64,000 nucleotides of DNA. Origin: Chitinophagaceae bacterium. GTDB taxonomy: Bacteria; Bacteroidota; Bacteroidia; Chitinophagales; Chitinophagaceae. Both the position numbers and the translations under genes were made by a program. The DNA lies in the NCBI GenBank assembly GCA_020403425.1, contig JADBXR010000017.1, positions 124,001 to 188,000 on the forward strand, in the 5' to 3' direction. Below, piece after piece: positions 1 to 8,745 of this stretch. How positions within the stretch are numbered: position 1 is the stretch's first letter; each line of letters starts with the position of its first letter. The notes under the pieces were generated by a model, which saw only the letters and a program-made list of their open reading frames with translations, searched no databases and was not told where the DNA came from.

Positions 1-306
1 AAACTGCACCTGAAAGGCACCGACTTCCAGTTAAAGGTCTGGGAAACCTTATTGAAGATCCCCGAAGGTCAGCTGGCCACTTACGGAACTGTTGCAGAAA
101 AGATACAGAAGCCCAATGCCTCCCGTGCAGTAGGTACGGCTATCGGTAGTAATCCAGTTGCGTTTCTCATCCCCTGTCACCGCGTGATACAGTCGAACGG
201 TACCTTGGGCGGTTATATGTGGGACCCCCGGCGTAAGGCAGCCATGATCGGCTGGGAAGCTGCCCGGGTCAATCACGATCGAGCTGGTTTGCCCGACCCT
301 CTGTAA
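1..306 (+). CDS. Methylated-DNA--protein-cysteine methyltransferase, C-terminal part (5' end outside window)
   Basis: The reading frame is open from base 1, so the gene begins before the window; about 101 C-terminal residues are visible. They form the Ada/Ogt DNA-binding and catalytic domain: a winged-helix segment (LATYGTVAEKI), the arginine-finger region (NASRAVGTAIGSNP), and the acceptor-cysteine motif PCHR followed by GTLGGYMWD. The family moves an alkyl group from O6-methylguanine onto that cysteine in a single-turnover repair reaction. Whether the missing N-terminus is a short Ogt type or a longer Ada-type fusion cannot be told. A small 6-bp hairpin follows the stop at 343-358. Confidence 0.93.
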   Translation, partial: KLHLKGTDFQLKVWETLLKIPEGQLATYGTVAEKIQKPNASRAVGTAIGSNPVAFLIPCHRVIQSNGTLGGYMWDPRRKAAMIGWEAARVNHDRAGLPDPL

Positions 307-372
307 AGAAAGCAAGTATCGGGTTGCAGGCAGGTATCGGGTGCTGCAGTTTTGCAGCATAAACCAATCGAT

Positions 373-1095
373 ATGAAAACATTCATCTTAGTTCATGGTT
401 CATGGCATAGTGCCTGGAACTGGCACCGGGTAAGTCCTATCCTGGAAAAAAGAGGGCACCGGGTAATTGCGATGGACCTGCCAGGTATGGGCAGGGACAA
501 AACACCGATACAGGAAGTGACACTGCAAACGGGTGTAGAGAAGATCTGTAACCTGATCGACAGTATTGATACAGAGATCATCCTGGTAGGACACAGTAAG
601 AACGGCATCATGATCTCGCAGGCGGCAGAGTACCGGCCACACAGGATCAGAAAGCTGATCTACCTGGCAGCTTACCTGATACCTGACGGAAAGACCCAGC
701 GTGAATATTCCCTGCAGGATACGGAAGGTGTGCTGAAACCGTACGTTACACTACATGAGGCAACCAGTTCATCCACATTGCAGCCTGCAATATATCAGGA
801 AGGCCTGTATCATGATTGCGACGAAAATATTACAGAGCTGGCCAAACTACTCTTAAGCCACGAACCTGTGATATCCGGCGTAACACCGCTGCAGTTAACC
901 GATGAGCATTTTGGAAGTGTACCCCGGTATTATATCGAGTGCACGGAGGATAGGGCCGTTACGCCTTTCATTCAGCGTAAAATGTATACGGAAACGCCCT
1001 GTAAAAAAGTGTACAGTATGGCAACCAGTCATTCACCCTTTTTCAGCAGGCCGGAGGAACTGTCGGATATTCTTTGTGAGATCGCCGATGACTGA
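373..1095 (+). CDS. Alpha/beta-fold hydrolase (plant methylesterase/EstC-like)
   Basis: A 240-aa single-domain hydrolase. It opens with the oxyanion-hole motif LVHGSWHSAWNW, has the nucleophile elbow GHSKNG (Ser near residue 92) and ends with the likely catalytic histidine in TSHSPFFS. The HGxWHxxWxW signature is typical of the salicylate/jasmonate methylesterase-like and EstC subgroup; the substrate here is unknown. I chose the ATG at 373 (MKTFILVHG) over one seven codons upstream because it places the first beta-strand at the usual distance. The gene stands alone, with a GNAT gene converging from downstream. Confidence 0.85.
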   Translation: MKTFILVHGSWHSAWNWHRVSPILEKRGHRVIAMDLPGMGRDKTPIQEVTLQTGVEKICNLIDSIDTEIILVGHSKNGIMISQAAEYRPHRIRKLIYLAAYLIPDGKTQREYSLQDTEGVLKPYVTLHEATSSSTLQPAIYQEGLYHDCDENITELAKLLLSHEPVISGVTPLQLTDEHFGSVPRYYIECTEDRAVTPFIQRKMYTETPCKKVYSMATSHSPFFSRPEELSDILCEIADD

Positions 1096-1113
1096 GATGT
1101 GCGATGAAGCTGA

Positions 1114-1626
1114 TCAATAAAGTTCCAGCCGCCAGCTGAAGCCTGTTTCTGTTTCTCCTGATCGGATGAAACCGTTTTTCTGGAGGATGGTATAAGAAGC
1201 GATATTGGTTTTGTCCGTACCCGCCACGATGGCTTTTACAGAAGGTTGTTGTTTGGCCCATTGTATGATACCTCCAACGGCTTCCGTCATATAACCCTTG
1301 CCCTGCTCGGCCGCGTAAGTGCCGTAACCGATCTCGATCTCGCCATTTTCATTGGGTTCATCAACAATACAGAGATCAGCGACCATCCGATTGGCCGAAC
1401 GAAGTATGATGGTCCAGAGCGTGCTGAACAGGTAATTCTTTTCCGGGTTGGCCGTATTCGGAAGGAAAACCTGTTCGATCGCTTCTTTCAGTTCAGGAGC
1501 GATCACCAGGTCTATGTGCGCCAGCTGCAGGTCATCCTCCAGTGAATGATCGGCAAGCAGGTATTTCTGCAACCGATCATGGGTCAGTGGGATCAGGCGG
1601 AGTCTTTCGGTCTGGATCATGGACAT
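1114..1626 (-). CDS. GNAT-family N-acetyltransferase (RimJ/RimL-like)
   Basis: A 170-aa protein beginning MIQTERLRLIPLT, the usual opening of RimJ/RimL-type acetyltransferases that acylate an amino group using acetyl-CoA. The acetyl-CoA site is recognisable but slightly degenerate: EIGYGTYAAEQGKGYMTEAVGG replaces the common RGxGxA loop, ending in the helix that binds pyrophosphate. The last third (TDKTNIASYTILQKNGF) is the conserved N-terminal-acceptor region. Two Met codons, at 1626 and 1620, could start it. The protein or small-molecule target cannot be predicted. It converges with the hydrolase, 18 bp away. Confidence 0.88.
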   Translation of the reverse strand: MSMIQTERLRLIPLTHDRLQKYLLADHSLEDDLQLAHIDLVIAPELKEAIEQVFLPNTANPEKNYLFSTLWTIILRSANRMVADLCIVDEPNENGEIEIGYGTYAAEQGKGYMTEAVGGIIQWAKQQPSVKAIVAGTDKTNIASYTILQKNGFIRSGETETGFSWRLELY

Positions 1627-1744
1627 ACAATGTGTTAATCAAATATAAGGTTGTTTAGGAAAGGGTTTGCTGAGATAGCAACGAAGAAAAAGAGATAAGA
1701 AGAGGACAGTCTTCTTTCACTTCTTTTCTCCGTTGTTCTCTTAG

Positions 1745-1773
1745 CAAAAAACCGCAGCTGAAAGGCTGCGGTT
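1745..1773 (-). terminator. Intrinsic terminator after the transketolase half
   Basis: A 9-bp GC-rich stem (AACCGCAGC / GCTGCGGTT) with a 6-nt loop. Read on the minus strand it is followed directly by a run of six T. It lies just past the stop of the minus-strand gene ending at 1801. Confidence 0.8.
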
Positions 1774-1800
1774 CCTATACAATAACTATGTTGATACTGT

Positions 1801-2766
1801 TTATTTTTTCCGTGACATCGCCTTTTCGGCAGCAGCTACGATAAATGGAGTGTCCAGTCCGTACTTGGTCAGTAGTTCGTTGGGTTTACCACTTTCGCCG
1901 AAAGTGTCGTTGGTGCCGATGTATTCGATGGGCACCGGAATGTGTCGGGCTGCAACCTGTGCCACTGCATCGCCCATACCGCCGATCACATTGTGCTCTT
2001 CCACAGTTACAGCGCACTTGGTCTTGGAGAGTGATGCAATGATCGCAGCCTCATCCAGTGGTTTGATGGTGTGCAGGTTGATCAGTTCTACGCTGATTCC
2101 TTTGTCTTCCAGGATCCTTCCTGCTTCAATGGCTTTCCATACCATATGACCGCAGGCAAAAATGCTGACATCGGACCCTTCGCTCAGCTGTTGTGCCTTT
2201 CCGATCACGAAATCACTTCCGTCCTCTTTGGTAAAGTTGGGCCATTTGGGGCGTCCGAAACGGAGGTATACGGGGCCGTGGTGTGCTGCAATGGCTTTGG
2301 TGGCCGCTTTGGTCTGGTTAAAATCGCAGGGAACGATCACTGTCATTCCCGGCAACATTTTCATCAGGCCGATATCTTCCAGTATCTGGTGGGTAGCGCC
2401 ATCTTCGCCCAGTGTTAGACCGGCATGAGAGGCACAGATCTTCACATTCTTATCGCTGTATGCCACACTCTGGCGTATCTGGTCGTATACACGGCCGGTA
2501 CTGAAGTTGGCGAAAGTAGTGGTATAAGGGATCTTTCCGCCGATGGTCATACCGGCTGCAATACCGATCATATTGGCTTCGGCGATACCTACCTGTACAA
2601 AACGGTTAGGGAAATCTTTGATAAAAGGACCGAGTTTCAAAGAACCGGCAAGGTCGGCAGTGAGTACCACTACGTTCTCATTCTCTTTTCCGATCTCATA
2701 CATACCCTCACCAAATCCGCCACGGGTCTCTTTTTCGTTCAGTACCTGGATGTCTTTCAGTTTCAT
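1801..2766 (-). CDS. Transketolase, C-terminal (pyrimidine-binding and C-domain) subunit
   Basis: 321 aa covering only the second half of transketolase: the Pyr domain (ETRGGFGEGMYEIG, VVVLTADLAGS, VQVGIAEANMIGIAAGM; the E in GIAEANM activates thiamine diphosphate) and the C-terminal domain (VTVEEHNVIGGMGDAVA). The thiamine-diphosphate-binding N-terminal half needed for sugar C2 transfer in the pentose phosphate pathway is not next to it. Split transketolases are known in archaea and some bacteria, where the halves are usually adjacent. The upstream neighbour on this strand is carB, so the partner subunit must be elsewhere. A near-consensus -7 box (TACTTTG, rc of 2788-2794) lies 22 nt before the start. 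Confidence 0.92.
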   Translation of the reverse strand: MKLKDIQVLNEKETRGGFGEGMYEIGKENENVVVLTADLAGSLKLGPFIKDFPNRFVQVGIAEANMIGIAAGMTIGGKIPYTTTFANFSTGRVYDQIRQSVAYSDKNVKICASHAGLTLGEDGATHQILEDIGLMKMLPGMTVIVPCDFNQTKAATKAIAAHHGPVYLRFGRPKWPNFTKEDGSDFVIGKAQQLSEGSDVSIFACGHMVWKAIEAGRILEDKGISVELINLHTIKPLDEAAIIASLSKTKCAVTVEEHNVIGGMGDAVAQVAARHIPVPIEYIGTNDTFGESGKPNELLTKYGLDTPFIVAAAEKAMSRKK

Positions 2767-2822
2767 ACAGTGATTTTATTGATGGTGCAAAGTAAAGGAA
2801 AAGTAGGGAGGAATGTGTCAAT

Positions 2823-2923
2823 GAGAGAATGAGAGAATGAGAGAATGAGTGGATGAGTGGATGAGTGAATGGGAAATGGGCAATCGCGATGGGGATTCAC
2901 CATTCACAATTGCCCATTCACAA
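2823..2923. repeat. Tandem octamer array plus imperfect inverted repeat
   Basis: Six contiguous 8-nt units at 2823-2870: GAGAGAAT three times, GAGTGGAT twice, GAGTGAAT once. They run into an imperfect palindrome, where left TGAATGGG..GGGCAAT is answered by ATTGCCCATTCA near 2910-2921. It fills the gap between the transketolase half and carB. Related words recur in at least eight other gaps of this window. Confidence 0.85.
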
Positions 2924-2931
2924 AAAACGTC

Positions 2932-4578
2932 CTATCCTTCGAATGTGCTGTAGAAATAGGGAGTTTTGGCTTCGAATTCGGCGCTGCAGGTATCTACCAT
3001 CTTGTATACGCGGGTGATGCCGAGCGATTTCCTTTTTTTGTATACCTGTTCATCGCTGCAATCGCCATGCAGGATCCGGGCTATCTGGGCATCGCCAAAG
3101 CCGTTTTTCTTGGCTTCTTTGAGCAGTTCTTCCGGAATGGTGTCGATGGTGTATTGGGCGATCTCTTTTTCGATATTACAGAGTTTCTGTATCTGATACA
3201 GGAACCAGCGGTCGATGCGGGTGGCCTGTGCAATGGATTTGATGGTGGAACCCTGCATCAGCGCGTCCTTGATGCGGAAGATGCGGTCCCATTTCGGGGT
3301 CTTGATATATTCTACCAGTTCCTCGCTTTTCATCAGGCTTTTTCCGTAGTAGCCCAGGCCAATGGCTTCGTTCTCCAGGCTCTGGCAGGCTTTCTGGATG
3401 GCTTCGGTGAAACTTCTGCCGATGGCCATTACCTCACCCACACTCTTCATCTGTAAACCAAGTGTATCGTTGGCACCTTTGAATTTGTCGAAGTTCCAGC
3501 GGGGTACTTTTACGATCACATAGTCCAGCGCCGGCTCAAAATAGGCCGATGTGGTTTTGGTGATCTGGTTCTTCAGCTCATCCAGTGAATAACCGATGGC
3601 CAGTTTGGCCGCTATCTTGGCAATGGGATAACCGGTCGCTTTGGAAGCCAGGGCAGAAGAGCGACTTACACGGGGGTTGATCTCTACTGCTATCAGTTCT
3701 TCTGTTTCAGGGTTCTGGGCAAACTGTACGTTACAGCCACCGGCAAAATTACCCAGTGAACGCATCATCAGGATGGCTTTGTTGCGCATGTCCTGGAACG
3801 AGGTATCACTCAGAGTCATGGCCGGGGCCACGGTAATGGAGTCTCCGGTATGCACGCCCATCGGGTCAAGGTTCTCTACGGTACAGATGATCACCACATT
3901 GTCATTTTGATCACGCAAGAGCTCCAGTTCATATTCTTTCCATCCCAGAACCGCTTTCTCCACCAGTACTTCGTGTATGGGGGAGGCTTTCAGACCTCTT
4001 TCGAGGGCGGCGTCCAGGTCGTCTTTGCTATGTACAAAACCACCACCGGTTCCTCCCAGTGTAAAGGAAGGGCGGATCACCAGCGGGAAACCGATCTCTT
4101 GTGCAAACTCCTTGCCTTCCAGAAAGCTGTTGGCCACCTTACTGGGGGCTACCGCTACACCGATCTTCACCATCAGCTGCCTGAATTTCTCGCGATCTTC
4201 TGCCGTATCAATGGCGGCAACGTCAACCCCGATCAGTCGGCAATTGTATTTTTCCCAGATACCCAGTTCTTCTGCCTCTTTACAGAGGTTCAGGGCTGTC
4301 TGTCCGCCCATGGTGGGCAGAACGGCGTCGATCTGGTTCTCTTCCAGTATCTGTTCAATACTTTCTACGGTCAGGGGCAACAGGTATACCTTATCGGCCA
4401 TCATGGGGTCGGTCATGATGGTGGCCGGATTACTGTTGATCAGGATCACTTTGATACCCTCTTCGCGCAGACTGCGGGCAGCCTGGGAACCGGAATAGTC
4501 GAACTCACAGGCCTGGCCGATGATAATGGGGCCGGAACCGATGATCAGAACGGATTTGATGGAGTTGTCTTTGGGCAT
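2932..4578 (-). CDS. carB: Carbamoyl-phosphate synthase large chain, N-terminal half only
   Basis: 548 aa. The protein matches the first half of CarB: Rossmann start [31 protein letters not shown], the ATP-grasp carboxyphosphate domain ([43 protein letters not shown]) and the oligomerisation domain ending [20 protein letters not shown]. Family CarB continues for about 520 more residues, with a second ATP-grasp domain and an allosteric domain; here a stop follows at the linker. The next 100 bp are repeats with no coding remnant. The start at 4578 (MPKDNSIKS) sits 22 nt after a perfect -7 box. Such a half enzyme makes carboxyphosphate/carbamate and would need a separately encoded C-terminal half for pyrimidine and arginine synthesis, as in species with split carB. 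Confidence 0.93.
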   Translation of the reverse strand: MPKDNSIKSVLIIGSGPIIIGQACEFDYSGSQAARSLREEGIKVILINSNPATIMTDPMMADKVYLLPLTVESIEQILEENQIDAVLPTMGGQTALNLCKEAEELGIWEKYNCRLIGVDVAAIDTAEDREKFRQLMVKIGVAVAPSKVANSFLEGKEFAQEIGFPLVIRPSFTLGGTGGGFVHSKDDLDAALERGLKASPIHEVLVEKAVLGWKEYELELLRDQNDNVVIICTVENLDPMGVHTGDSITVAPAMTLSDTSFQDMRNKAILMMRSLGNFAGGCNVQFAQNPETEELIAVEINPRVSRSSALASKATGYPIAKIAAKLAIGYSLDELKNQITKTTSAYFEPALDYVIVKVPRWNFDKFKGANDTLGLQMKSVGEVMAIGRSFTEAIQKACQSLENEAIGLGYYGKSLMKSEELVEYIKTPKWDRIFRIKDALMQGSTIKSIAQATRIDRWFLYQIQKLCNIEKEIAQYTIDTIPEELLKEAKKNGFGDAQIARILHGDCSDEQVYKKRKSLGITRVYKMVDTCSAEFEAKTPYFYSTFEG

Positions 4579-4600
4579 GGTTGCAAAAAAATAAATTGTG

Positions 4601-4608
4601 CAAATGTA
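4601..4608 (-). promoter_or_regulatory. -7 box of the carB promoter
   Basis: TACATTTG on the minus strand, an exact match to the Bacteroidota -7 consensus TAnnTTTG. It predicts a transcript starting near 4595, giving a leader of about 17 nt. No clear -33 TTG lies at the expected distance. Confidence 0.6.
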
Positions 4609-4716
4609 AGGCCGCAAGGGCAAAGACCGTGTTATTTTTTGCCCCGTAGCGGACAAATGGGAACAAAACAGGCCAAATAGCGTTATTATTACAAATTGAT
4701 TACGTAAAATAATAAT

Positions 4717-5190
4717 ATGGCAGTACTAAAAGAAGGCAGCAAAGCACCCGCATTCAAGGCATTGGACCAGAACGGGAATGCTATTTCGCTGGCCGATTTC
4801 AAGGGAAAGAAGCTGGTCCTGTATTTCTATCCGAAAGACGATACCCCCACTTGTACCATACAGGCCTGCAACCTGCGTGATAACTATGCCCTGCTGAAGA
4901 AAAAGGGTTACCAGGTGGTTGGCGTAAGCGTGGACGATGTGAAAAGCCACAAGAAATTCGAGCAGAAACATGAACTGCCCTTTCCGCTGGTATCAGACGA
5001 GGATAAGAAGATCGTGGATAAATACAATTTGTGGGGCGAAAAGAAATTCATGGGTCGCACTTATATGGGTACCACCCGTACCACATTCCTGATAGATGAG
5101 GAAGGTAAGATCGTCAAGATCATCGATAAACCCGATAGCAAGAACCATACAGAGGAGATCCTGGAAGCCTGGAAAGCGGCCGGAAAATAA
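4717..5190 (+). CDS. bcp: Thioredoxin-dependent thiol peroxidase (Bcp/PrxQ peroxiredoxin)
   Basis: 157 aa, full length for an atypical 2-Cys PrxQ enzyme that reduces H2O2 and organic hydroperoxides in the cytoplasm using thioredoxin. The active site reads [19 protein letters not shown]: peroxidatic Cys46 in TPTCT and resolving Cys51 five residues later, the PrxQ alpha-type spacing. The usual TPGCT is TPTCT here, a mild change. Further family motifs are [25 protein letters not shown] and the C-terminal [11 protein letters not shown]. Single gene followed by a strong bidirectional terminator. Confidence 0.95.
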   Translation: MAVLKEGSKAPAFKALDQNGNAISLADFKGKKLVLYFYPKDDTPTCTIQACNLRDNYALLKKKGYQVVGVSVDDVKSHKKFEQKHELPFPLVSDEDKKIVDKYNLWGEKKFMGRTYMGTTRTTFLIDEEGKIVKIIDKPDSKNHTEEILEAWKAAGK

Positions 5191-5211
5191 TACCTGTTCT
5201 GCTGATGATAT

Positions 5212-5249
5212 AAAAAAAGAAGCTGTCCTTTTGAGACAGCTTCTTTTTT
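5212..5249. terminator. Bidirectional intrinsic terminator
   Basis: Near-perfect hairpin: A-run plus GAAGCTGTC, 7-nt loop, GACAGCTTC plus T-run. A/T tracts flank both sides, so it can end both the peroxiredoxin mRNA (+) and the OmpA-family mRNA (-). Confidence 0.9.
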
Positions 5250-5265
5250 ATGGTATAACGGTCTT

Positions 5266-6171
5266 CTATTTTTTGGTCTCCAGTAATTTGAAGAACTGGT
5301 CCAGTTGCGGCAGGATCACGATACGTGTTCTGCGGTTCACGGAACGGCCTTCTGGTGTGGTATTGGTAGCCAGAGGCAGGTACTGGCTGCGTCCGGCGGC
5401 TGTCATGCGTTTAGGATCCAGACCATACGTGTTCTGTAATACACGAACTACGGTGGTAGCGCGTTTTACGCTCAGGTCCCAGTTATCCTGGATACCAGGA
5501 ATGCTGATCGGCAGGGAATCGGTATGGCCTTCCACCATGAATTCGATCTCAGGCTGGTTGTTCAGCACTTTGGCCACTTTACCCAGCACTTCTTTGGCAC
5601 GGTCGGTGATCTCGTAGCTACCGCTCTTGAACAGCAGTTTGTCGGAGATGTCTACATATACCACGCCTTTGTCCACTTTGATGTTGATGTCTTTGTCATC
5701 CAGGTTGCCGATGGCGCCTTTCAGGTTCATCACCAGAGCCATGTTCAGCGAATCCTTGCGGGCGATAGAACCCTGCAGGTCGCGGATATATAGGTCTTTG
5801 GCACCGATATTCTCCAGTGATTTTTTGATGCTTTCCGCTTGTGCACCAGTAACCACAGACAGGTCTTTCAGCTGGTTCAGTACGGTATTGTTGTTCTGTT
5901 TCAGGTAGTCGATCTGTTTGCCCATATCGGCGATCTGCGATTCCAGGGCCGCTTTGCGGGTATTCAGGTCGGAGATCTTGGCGCTTGATTCGTTCTGGCA
6001 GCGTTTCAGTTCATCCTGCAGTTCGCGGTATTTGGCCTGCATATCCAGGTAGTTGCCGCTAAGTTGTGTGTACTTTGCCTTTTCTTCTTCGAGTTTTTTC
6101 GGACTCACACAGGAAAAGACGGCCATTGAACCCATGGCGATCAGTAAGAAAATTCTTGATTTCATGTTCAT
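5266..6171 (-). CDS. OmpA-family lipoprotein with coiled coil
   Basis: 301 aa. An N-terminal lipoprotein signal (IFLLIAMGSMAVFSC; lipobox Cys about residue 21) is followed by a long heptad-rich coiled coil (about residues 28-110: QAKYRELQDELKRC, ALESQIADMGKQIDYLKQ). The C-terminal OmpA/MotB peptidoglycan-binding domain follows (about 175-290), with EFMVEGHTDSLP and NWDLSVKRATTVVRVL, then GRSQYLPLATN and NRRTRIVI. The family anchors the outer membrane to peptidoglycan. It likely sits in the outer membrane facing the periplasm. Monocistronic. Confidence 0.92.
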   Translation of the reverse strand: MNMKSRIFLLIAMGSMAVFSCVSPKKLEEEKAKYTQLSGNYLDMQAKYRELQDELKRCQNESSAKISDLNTRKAALESQIADMGKQIDYLKQNNNTVLNQLKDLSVVTGAQAESIKKSLENIGAKDLYIRDLQGSIARKDSLNMALVMNLKGAIGNLDDKDINIKVDKGVVYVDISDKLLFKSGSYEITDRAKEVLGKVAKVLNNQPEIEFMVEGHTDSLPISIPGIQDNWDLSVKRATTVVRVLQNTYGLDPKRMTAAGRSQYLPLATNTTPEGRSVNRRTRIVILPQLDQFFKLLETKK

Positions 6172-6260
6172 TAATTGGTGGTGATAAAAATTGCCCTTAT
6201 GTAACGTCTTATCTAGACATTAAATTGTGCTTAAGGTACTTATCGCAAAATTAATCACTA

Positions 6261-6281
6261 AAAAACAGCCCGCTCGGGGCT
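6261..6281 (-). terminator. Probable terminator of the acyltransferase-ligase operon
   Basis: Short stem AGCCC/GGGCT with a 5-nt loop; on the minus strand it runs into a stretch of six T. It lies 35 bp past the ligase stop. Confidence 0.55.
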
Positions 6282-6315
6282 AGTTTTCAACAAAAATGCC
6301 TGGTTGTGAGCTAAC

Positions 6316-7962
6316 TCAGGCAAAGATCACTTTATGTGTGGCCCTGCTCCACTCGTGGTATAGTTCACCGAAACTGGCGTCGATCATTTTCCGTTTGATC
6401 TTCAGGGTGGGGGTGAGCAGACCGTTCTGGATAGTCCATTCCTCCGGCAGTACGATCAGTTTGGTTAGCTGTTCGTGGTGCTCCAGGCTTTTGTTGACAG
6501 CTGCCAGAGCATGGTGCAGGATCTCCTGCAGCTGTTCCACGGCGTGTTTGCGGGCAGATTCTGAGAGGGTGCAAAGCGCCATGGCATTGGGCATGCCCGA
6601 CCCTACCACGCAAACCTGCGCCAGTTCGGGTGTTTGCAGCAGTTTACTTTCTACCGGCGCCGGCATGATGTATTTGCCCTTGCTGGTCTTGAACTGATCT
6701 TTGATGCGGCCCGTAATGGTCAGGTAACCCTCGCTGTCTATGGAGCCCTCATCGCCTGTGCGCAGGAACCCGTCTTCAAAGCATTCGGCCGTAAGTCCGG
6801 GTTCCTTGTAATAACCCAGCATGTTGGCCGGACTTTTCACCTGAACTTCATTATCCTTGCCCAGGCGTACCTCTACTCCTGTATAGGATTGTCCCACAGT
6901 GCCGAATTTAACGGAACCCCTGCGGTTGGAGTGGGAGAGTGCCAGGTTCTCCGTCATGCCATAGGCCTCCTGTATCACAATGTCCAGCCTGGCAAACCAG
7001 TGGAGCAGGGCCGGGTTGATGGGCGAGGCCCCTGTGAACAGGAACCGGGCATTGGTCAGGCCCAGTTTTTTCTTGATGGCTTTTTTGATCACGGTCGATA
7101 CAAGCGGAATGGACAATAACCTGTTTAGTTTCTGTTGCGGTATCTTTTTGAGGATGCCTTCCTGCAGTTTTTCCCAGATACGGGGCACGGCCAGGAAGAT
7201 GGTGGGTCTGGTATGGGCCAGATTAGCGGCAAACGTATCCATCGACTCCACAAAATATACCGTACTGCCGGTGAAAATGGCACCACATTCCACCAACATG
7301 CGTTCGGCTACATGGCAGAGCGGCAGGTAGGAGAAAAAGATCTCCTCTTTGATCTCGGGATAACTTACCAGGAAAGCATCTACGGCATAGGCAATGGCAT
7401 AAAAAGTATGCATCACACCTTTGGGCTGGCCCGTTGTGCCGGATGTGTATACAATGCAGGCCAGCGCCTGCGGGTCAATATCGGGTTTGCCTGTGATGCC
7501 ATCCTGCCCTTCGATGAGCTCATCCCAGTTCAAACAGCCGGCGTTGGGGTAAAAAGGGAAACTAATCTGCAACAGGTTATCAGGAACACCGGTACGCAGT
7601 TCTTCGGGATTGTCCAGTTTGCCGATGAAAATAGCTTTGCTCTCACTGTGGTCAATGATCTCGCGAAGGGCATCGGGGGTGATATTGGGGTACAGCGGCA
7701 CCGAAATGCAGCCGGCCATGGATATGGCCAGGTCGGCCATGATCCAGTGTGCACAGTTCTTGCTGAGGATGGCCACTTTATCGTCCTTGCCCAGACCCAT
7801 GCCGCGCAGGGCGGCAGCCATTCTTCGAACCTGGCTTCCAGCTTGCTGCCAGGTAAATGTCTGGTAAACCCCTTTCACGGGTTCTGCCAGAAAAAGTTTG
7901 TTGGCACGGGTCTGCTCAAATTCGCAGAATTTATCAAGCATGGTGGGGAGTGGTAGAAGCAT
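6316..7962 (-). CDS. Long-chain acyl-CoA synthetase/AMP-dependent ligase (FadD-like)
   Basis: 548 aa member of the ANL adenylating superfamily, which activates fatty acids to acyl-AMP and then acyl-CoA. Visible motifs: P-loop YTSGTTGQPKGVMHT (about 170), SYLPLCHVAERM, the adenine-binding EAYGMTENLALSH, DGFLRTGDEGSIDSEGYLTITGR, and the C-terminal lysine loop FKTSKGKYI. The closest family pattern is the bacterial/eukaryotic long-chain ACSL group (AERM motif). The conserved opening LPTMLDKF supports the ATG at 7962. It starts 14 bp after the stop of a lysophospholipid-type acyltransferase, so the two are probably one operon for activating and esterifying fatty acids. Confidence 0.92.
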   Translation of the reverse strand: MLLPLPTMLDKFCEFEQTRANKLFLAEPVKGVYQTFTWQQAGSQVRRMAAALRGMGLGKDDKVAILSKNCAHWIMADLAISMAGCISVPLYPNITPDALREIIDHSESKAIFIGKLDNPEELRTGVPDNLLQISFPFYPNAGCLNWDELIEGQDGITGKPDIDPQALACIVYTSGTTGQPKGVMHTFYAIAYAVDAFLVSYPEIKEEIFFSYLPLCHVAERMLVECGAIFTGSTVYFVESMDTFAANLAHTRPTIFLAVPRIWEKLQEGILKKIPQQKLNRLLSIPLVSTVIKKAIKKKLGLTNARFLFTGASPINPALLHWFARLDIVIQEAYGMTENLALSHSNRRGSVKFGTVGQSYTGVEVRLGKDNEVQVKSPANMLGYYKEPGLTAECFEDGFLRTGDEGSIDSEGYLTITGRIKDQFKTSKGKYIMPAPVESKLLQTPELAQVCVVGSGMPNAMALCTLSESARKHAVEQLQEILHHALAAVNKSLEHHEQLTKLIVLPEEWTIQNGLLTPTLKIKRKMIDASFGELYHEWSRATHKVIFA

Positions 7963-7976
7963 ACAGCAATATCGTA

Positions 7977-8546
7977 TTAGGGTTGGGGAGATGATAAAAA
8001 ATGCGCCATGCCCAGTTCGGGGATCTTTCCCTGCAGGGGTGCATAGAATTCGTAGATCTTTTGAAAATCAGCGGCCTCATCATCCGTGGGCCAGAACGGT
8101 TCTGAAAAAACACCCTGTTTATGGGCAAAGTCCAGCCCGACCATTATAATCGGTACACCGGCTTTTTTGGCGATATGGTAAAAACCGGTACGGAGCCGGT
8201 CCACTTTTTTACGGGTGCCTTCGGGCGAAAGTGCCAGGATGAACTCTTCGTGACTGTTGAACAGGTCCACTACCTGGTCCACCAGTTTGTTGTTGCTGGA
8301 CCGGTTTACCGGGAAACCGCCCAGTTTCCGGAAGAAAAAACCGAACCTGCCTTTGAACAGAGAATCCTTGCCGAGGAATTTGACATGGTGCAGGCGAAGT
8401 TTGCTGCGGAATGCCAGGCCCATCACAAAATCCCAGGCACTGGTATGCGGTCCCACGATCAGGACGGCTTTTTTGAGATGATAAGGAAAAGAACCCTTCT
8501 GGGTCCATCCCATGGCACGGAGATAAAAACTCCATAATAGTCTCAT
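7977..8546 (-). CDS. Lysophospholipid acyltransferase family protein (PlsC-like)
   Basis: 189 aa, short for the LPLAT superfamily. The acyl-transfer HX4D motif appears as GPHTSAWDF (about residue 33), the glycerol-phosphate-binding region as GFPVNRS, and motif III as SPEGTRKK. These enzymes move an acyl chain to a glycerol-phosphate or lysophospholipid at the inner membrane face; this short subgroup is commonly annotated 1-acyl-glycerol-3-phosphate acyltransferase but its substrate is untested. First gene of the unit with the acyl-CoA ligase, which supplies acyl-CoA. Confidence 0.88.
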   Translation of the reverse strand: MRLLWSFYLRAMGWTQKGSFPYHLKKAVLIVGPHTSAWDFVMGLAFRSKLRLHHVKFLGKDSLFKGRFGFFFRKLGGFPVNRSSNNKLVDQVVDLFNSHEEFILALSPEGTRKKVDRLRTGFYHIAKKAGVPIIMVGLDFAHKQGVFSEPFWPTDDEAADFQKIYEFYAPLQGKIPELGMAHFLSSPQP

Positions 8547-8610
8547 GTGGCAGCAGCAATTGTTCTGATTTACAAGATAATAAGAAAAAAGATAGCGGGA
8601 AAGGATTCGT

Positions 8611-8673
8611 CGTGAGTGTCAATAGGCAATGGTGAATGGTGAGCTATTGCCCATTCACCATTGTCAACTCACG
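8611..8673. repeat. Dispersed hairpin repeat between divergent genes
   Basis: Left words CGTGAGTGTCAATAGGCAAT and GGTGAATGG are mirrored by CCATTCACCATTG and CAACTCACG, forming an imperfect palindrome. It belongs to the same word family (GGCAAT, GGTGAATGG, GTGAG) seen at 31.7, 53.5, 60.1 and 63.2 kb. Confidence 0.75.
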
Positions 8674-8745
8674 ATCTCCCCCGAAAACAGTTGGAATGAG
8701 CAATTTTCTAATTGCAAACAGCGTTATAGCATAAATATCCAACCT

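Noticed and set aside
343..358. Terminator after the alkyltransferase gene
   Set aside because: The GCTGCA/TGCAGC stem is only 6 bp and has no T-run; too weak to list as a terminator.
2823..2870. CRISPR-like array
   Set aside because: Units are 8 nt, contiguous and without spacers; it is a short tandem repeat, not CRISPR.
2932..4578. carB as a pseudogene
   Set aside because: The N-terminal half is intact, ends at a domain boundary and has a good promoter; a split gene explains this better, though the partner gene must be found.
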